From Mesocentrotus franciscanus (lineage: Eukaryota; Echinodermata; Echinoidea; Camarodonta; Strongylocentrotidae): a DNA stretch of 64,000 nt. The stretch covers positions 26,056,831-26,120,830 of the forward strand of contig CP137675.1 in assembly GCA_037976565.1 (NCBI GenBank). The letters run 5' to 3'. Below the pieces are notes generated by a model, which searched no databases, was not told where the DNA came from, and saw only the letters and a list, made by a program, of their open reading frames with translations. Shown piece by piece: positions 59,359 to 64,000 of this stretch (its first letter is position 1; each line of letters begins with the position of its first letter). A program made the position numbers and the translations under genes.

Positions 59359-62300
59359 ATTTATTTTTACATTAATTAAGTTACGTGATGTATGATATTA
59401 AATATTTAAAAGATATGCTTAATAAGTACTAATTTTTAAACAATAAAAAGATGTCGAATGCGATATTTGTATCTATATTCAAAGACAAGCCTGCGTAAAG
59501 TTTGTCTATGTATTGAATAACGAACTTCTGTGATCTGTAAAAAAAATACCTTAAGTTAACATTCTGTGATCATACGTAATGTGTATGATATGAATAAATA
59601 TTAGTCAAATTCAATCAATTGTACATTTGCTGTGTTGTGAATGATAAACGTATTTAAAAACGTTATTTTACTGCATAACGTTGACTAATTGAAAGTCCTT
59701 GCGATCGTGTTTACGTCGGGAGTAATATATAAAGTCTGTATGCCTATTTTAACATTAACTAGATTTTTAAAAATTTTAATCTTATGGCTCAATATGCATT
59801 CAATTATCTTACCATTGCTATTCTTGTTTTGGTTTACAATTTACAATTGATTAGTGGGAGAAAAAAACATGTGACACGAACATACTGAGACCGATTATTG
59901 AGAGGGAGGAAAGAGGGAGAAAGAGAACTGTATAAGAAGAAACACGCATGGACAGTGATATAAACTGAAGAGAATGAGAGTAATGAGAGAGGGAATTAAA
60001 GATATTGAAAGTAGAAAAGACACACATACACCCATAAAGCTCTCCCTATAATGCACATGCTAGCATCCAACCACATACATTAAAAGACTCTCTGTCTTGT
60101 CTGTTCGAATGGAGAATGAAGCTACGTCAATGCGGAAAGAGTGAGTGAATCAATATTGACCGACGAAATTGTCAATAGGGATCTCGGCAATTAGGTAATT
60201 AGTTAATGGACAAGACAGTGATTTTATCTTAACTGATAAGTCTCAGACACGGATTGTGTTGATTCTCTAGTAGAACAAGCAAACCTGCCATCATTCTCAT
60301 AAGTTTCAAAAGTAGAATCAGATGCTTTCAATTATGAAGTTTTGAATTTTTTAACCTTTCTTTCTGATGATTGTGTAATTTACTTGGTTGTATTACATTA
60401 CTTTTTATTATCTTTTAATTTATCTTATCTTATCCTACAATTTTAACTACATTTATTAATATATCATTGTTATTTAATGTTTTCAATTCATCTATTTCAA
60501 ATGATTGACACGTCCCCAATGGAATTCAGTCTTGTAACCGTTTGTGTCTTTTACCGTGTATATATATAAATAAATTCAATTCAAATTCAAAATCAATAAC
60601 AACATTTTGTAACCAACTTTATATACATAAAACTCTTGAAATTCAATACAAAAATGCACTTTCTGCCGCATCAATTTATTTTTAATTGTTTTGAAAATAC
60701 ACGTGCAGTAATTGGAAGAGCCATATTAAATACAATGCTTCCTTATTTTTTTAAATATTTTTTTTCATCAAAAATCGTTGCTTTATACATATTATACCTT
60801 TAAACGTTAAATATTCAATGTTAATCACAAAAGGCAGCACAAAGAAAATCTGATCAAAATCACAACAATAAGAATACTCATTGTTTTCTTTTTCTTCTGA
60901 AAGTATTCAAAGTCCACAATTTTCTAAATCCACTGTAAGTTTTAGATGTGACCTAAGAGTTTACAAAGCAAAGGAAAAGAAGATTCTCGTTGATAAACCA
61001 GGGATCCGGAAAAGGAACAACATCAAGAACTTGTCAATGTCTTGCTCGATATCAGCTGACTTTGTTTGAAGAATCTGTCAAAAGTTTGGATCTTCTACCC
61101 AAACACAAACTTATTTTCTGCTATAATTTCTGCGTCTACCTTCTTTTCGTGTCTTTTGTCGAGACACTCAACATCCTGCGGAGCACAATCTCGTTAATTA
61201 GTGAAGCTACAACACACTTCGTACAAGTTAATTGACGGGTAATTGACCGAGAAATATTGCTGACTACTAATTATTTGTAAAGTGAAGCTTAATTCTAATT
61301 ATAGCTAGACCATGTTTGTACTCACGTTAATGGTCGTCTTGAAGTATTATAGTAATTTCGTTGTTCATTAGTTTTTTTAATTGTTAATTAGCAAGAAGTT
61401 ATACTCTGAATTTTTTTCTCGGCTTCTATATTAATTCTCTCTCTCTCTCTCTTTGCACTTCAGCTTCTTTATCAAATCTCACTGACACTGTATGTAGCTC
61501 TGTGTCTAATTTGGCTCTCTCTCTCTATCCCTTTCTCTTCTCGTTCATCCTTCCCCCCCTCCCTTCTCTCTCTCTCTCTCTATAAATATATATTTCTTAT
61601 ATCTTTCTTTCCGTCTCCTTCCTATTGTTGTATCTCTGTCTTTTCTATTAATCCTCTAATTACTGTCATTTTCATTTCTCTTTCTTTCCACACTTACACT
61701 ACCTGCATATACTTCGTCCTCTTTTGTCTCTTTTCACCTCCCCTTTCATCCTCGCTAATTACTAAGAGATAATTGATTGACAATTTCACCTCATTCCACT
61801 ATTATATCAACAATAGATGGCATGATGGCATTATCTGAGTAAACTACACCGAGTAAGAAATCATATCTCCGAACGATCATTATCACCATATTAAATTGTT
61901 GAGCGTGTTCAAACAGTCTCGTTCATACATGACGGGATAATTGGTTTTAAAAACCGCGGCAAGCTTCACACATTTACGTGTATATTGTACTTTTCGTTTT
62001 TAAATATACACCATTTCACATTATTGAAATCTGCGATATATACACTCTTAGACGTATTGGACAGAGCATTAGTTCCACACACGAAAACCACAAAGCTTAC
62101 GCATTTATCTCTGAGTTATAAGTTACGGCAATATGAATCGCACGATACTTATGTTATTTCATTTTGTCGCGGCGTATTTTTCAATACGGTTTACCTCATC
62201 ATAATGTGATCGAGGTTGACAGAATCGTGGATGACATCAGCGGTCGCCCACTTCATTCTTACTCTCCAGTCACGCCGACGAAACGGACGTCCGACCGACA

Positions 62301-62713
62301 ACAGACCGAGCTAGAAATTATATTACGACGACTGACCAAGAATCGGTCGGTTCTGAGTCGGATTGCAGTCGGTTTGGAGGTGTGATTGAAGTATATGATA
62401 TAGACCTGAATTTGCGGAAGAAATGCTGCATATGTGGGATACTGTTTTAGAGTTCAAAATGGAATCCTTCTGTTCACCATAGGTCCTCAAAAGCGTTAAT
62501 ATTAGTGTTTTGTTTTGTTTGTTTGTTTGTGTGTTAGAGTATGGTGAAACCAAGGGAATCCATTGCTATCTCAAAAAAAAATCTTTGAACTTTGAGTGGG
62601 ACTTTCTAAAAGTTGGAAAATACTTTGACAGCTAAAAGCATTCTAAATCAAGCATACACATAACTGCTCCAGTTAGAAGACTTCAACCTCATATCAAGTA
62701 AAGAGGTTGGAGC
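59355..62713. other. intergenic region upstream of gene D
   Basis: AT-rich. It contains A/TTCAAATTC-type retroelement tail debris (60560-60600), CT tracts (61430-61600) and a CpG-richer patch with GACCGACAACAGACCG and CGGTCGG repeats (62215-62385). No convincing exon. The gene D promoter should lie near the right end, but no TATA or initiator stands out. Confidence 0.5.
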
Positions 62714-63099
62714 ATGGGCTCCGACGATCTCCAGAACGAGACCGTGATAGGCTCCGTGAATACCTTCGGTAATGATACCACTGTACACGGAGTGCGGTAC
62801 ATGATCGCCCGCGGCCATTTTCTCTTCCGTCTGTGCTGGCTCGCCATCATCGTCCTCGCTTTCGTCCTCTTCGTCATCCAGGCCGTCAACGTCTATGGCG
62901 ATTACGCGAGTTCCCCGTATTCGACGAAGATCGACATCGTACAGCAGACGTTCAAGACTTTCCCTGCCGTGACGGTGTGCAACGCGAATAGGATACGGAG
63001 ATCGATGCTCTACGATACGAATTACGAGGGCCTCATCGAAATCGACGATAAAGAAGTCTATGATTCATTGGGAGAGAGCAATCAGTCAGAGAATAAGGA
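62714..63099 (+). CDS. DEG/ENaC (ASIC-like) channel first exon (gene D)
   Basis: ATG at 62714 (GAGCATGG context), donor GTAAGT at 63100; 128 codons plus a split codon. Cytosolic N terminus with TTVHGVRYM (HG gating motif at residues 25-26), TM1 at about 37-60 (RLCWLAIIVLAFVLFVIQAV), then the extracellular TFKTFPAVTVCNANRIR at 80-96, a DEG/ENaC hallmark. An acidic linker follows. The start is chosen as the first ATG, with the usual 20-40 residues before TM1. The next exon is at 63852. It is the same family as gene A, on the same strand, and appears intact as far as visible. Confidence 0.95.
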
Positions 63100-63171
63100 G
63101 TAAGTCTCCTTTAAAAAAGGTTTAATTTGTAATTACTGAATACTAGTATTAGCACAAAGTGCAACCCTTTA

Positions 63172-63461
63172 TGCCCGAGTCACACCTTTGCGTGTTTGGC
63201 TTGCGTAGTTCTGCGTATTTATGGCTAGCCGTTTTACCGTTTTAACATTTATTCCTCTTCCTTGATATCAAGAAATCGAATTCTTGATATCAAGAATTCA
63301 ATTCTTAATATCAAGAATTAACATTGCTTTATAACAGACAATCATTTCTTGATATCAAGAATTCATTTCTTGATATCAAGAAATAGGAATAAATGTTAAA
63401 ACGGCTTGCCATAAATACGCAGCAATACGCAAGCCAAATACGCAAAGGTGTGACTCAGGCA
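63172..63461. mobile_element. E4: foldback element with TTA flanks, in gene D intron 1
   Basis: Arms of about 85 bp: TGCCCGAGTCACACCTTTGC and its inverse ending GTGTGACTCAGGCA. TTA occurs at 63169-63171 and 63462-63464. TGCGT recurs at 63189, 63202 and 63212 in the left arm. The centre is several tandem TTCTTGATATCAAGAA palindromes. No ORF. Confidence 0.85.
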
Positions 63462-63851
63462 TTACCTTCGATGATTATCAAACGCATTTGGGACCCGACA
63501 ACACCCTGAGTATTTAGTGAAATTTAACATAATTCAATATTCTTGTATCATTGTCTGTAAAAAGGTAAATTCCTCAAGTTAATATGAACGATACATCAGG
63601 GAAATACTGGAATGTGTAAATTGTTCATACGAAAAGAAATGTGTAGAGTAGGCCTATTATTGGAAAACAGAGAAAAGGTTTGCGTACATTTCAGATTCTA
63701 TGATATACATTTAGGATAAGGGGAAATAGACAAAACAAGGCAAATAATTTTTTACGAAAATCTTAGCCATGGCAATCACTATTAGGCACCAATCGCCATT
63801 ATCCTAATTGTTCATATATCATCTTTCCCATCCCCGGAAAAAAACTTAAAG

Positions 63852-64000
63852 GGAAGATGAAGAAGCAGAAGGAAGTGAAGAACTTTGGCGCAAGGTGAAC
63901 GACCTTTACGACTGGTTTGGATTCTACTCAGGATCTAAAGCCGATGACTTTAGCGATGTTATCGACGTCGTCAACCCATCGCAAGAAGAGATCATGGGCT
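63852..64000 (+). CDS. gene D second exon (partial)
   Basis: Acceptor TTAAAG ends at 63851, and the phase fits exon 1. Encodes an acidic run, then VNDLYDWFGFYSGSKADDFS and VIDVVNPSQEE, closely matching the first gene A exon in the window (1-173). It runs off the right edge. Confidence 0.92.

Overview
This is a eukaryotic nuclear window: short GT/AG-bounded exons in long AT-rich introns, microsatellites, LINE and SINE debris and TTAGGG-type tracts. The channel family, the L1/Tx1-like LINEs and the SINE cores suggest a marine deuterostome invertebrate, probably an echinoderm. That assignment is inference.

Genes. (1) The last nine coding exons of a DEG/ENaC sodium channel gene (gene A, + strand) run from base 1 to its stop at 14188. 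(2) A second, apparently intact DEG/ENaC gene (gene D, + strand) starts at 62714; its second exon runs off the window. (3) Between them lie two gutted DEG/ENaC copies. One keeps only the last exon (30600-30758). The other keeps a truncated first exon (58008-58154) and the last exon (58470-58625). (4) An unrelated gene family, here called family B, occurs in three copies. A 3' exon (25664-26076, 38116-38528, 48467-48866) encodes a domain with a His...Asn-Cys layout like permuted papain-fold hydrolases. An upstream candidate exon lies at 20730-20920, 35516-35703 and 44738-44925. (5) A 5'-truncated RPL8 retrocopy lies at 55885-57180, inside the duplicated 5' flank of the second gutted channel.

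Layout. Genes A and D are the ends of a degenerate segmental array. Block Q (channel last exon plus family B) occurs at 13740-27600, 30358-39300 and 39310-50535. Block P (channel 5' flank) occurs at 28930-30357 and 55215-58007. Unit 3 is a mosaic: its left part resembles unit 1 and its right part resembles unit 2.

Mobile DNA fills the rest. Elements flanked by TTA/TAA: E1 (5882-10876, second piece 10913-12222), E2 (15230-16754 and 39937-40706, with an empty site in unit 2), E3 (46169-47019), E4 (63172-63461) and E5 (three copies). Elements flanked by TTAA: E6 (21886-23180) and E7 (53311-54058, inside a LINE). Two decayed L1/Tx1-like LINEs lie at 7187-10360 (-) and 51240-54605 (+).

Most notable observation. 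E1, E2 and E3 have unrelated ends, yet each is filled with its own pentamer-like motif repeated every 10-11 bp, close to the DNA helical repeat. In E3, TTACG/CGTAA motifs hold this spacing through at least three clusters of alternating orientation. I do not know a described element family defined by such helically phased arrays.
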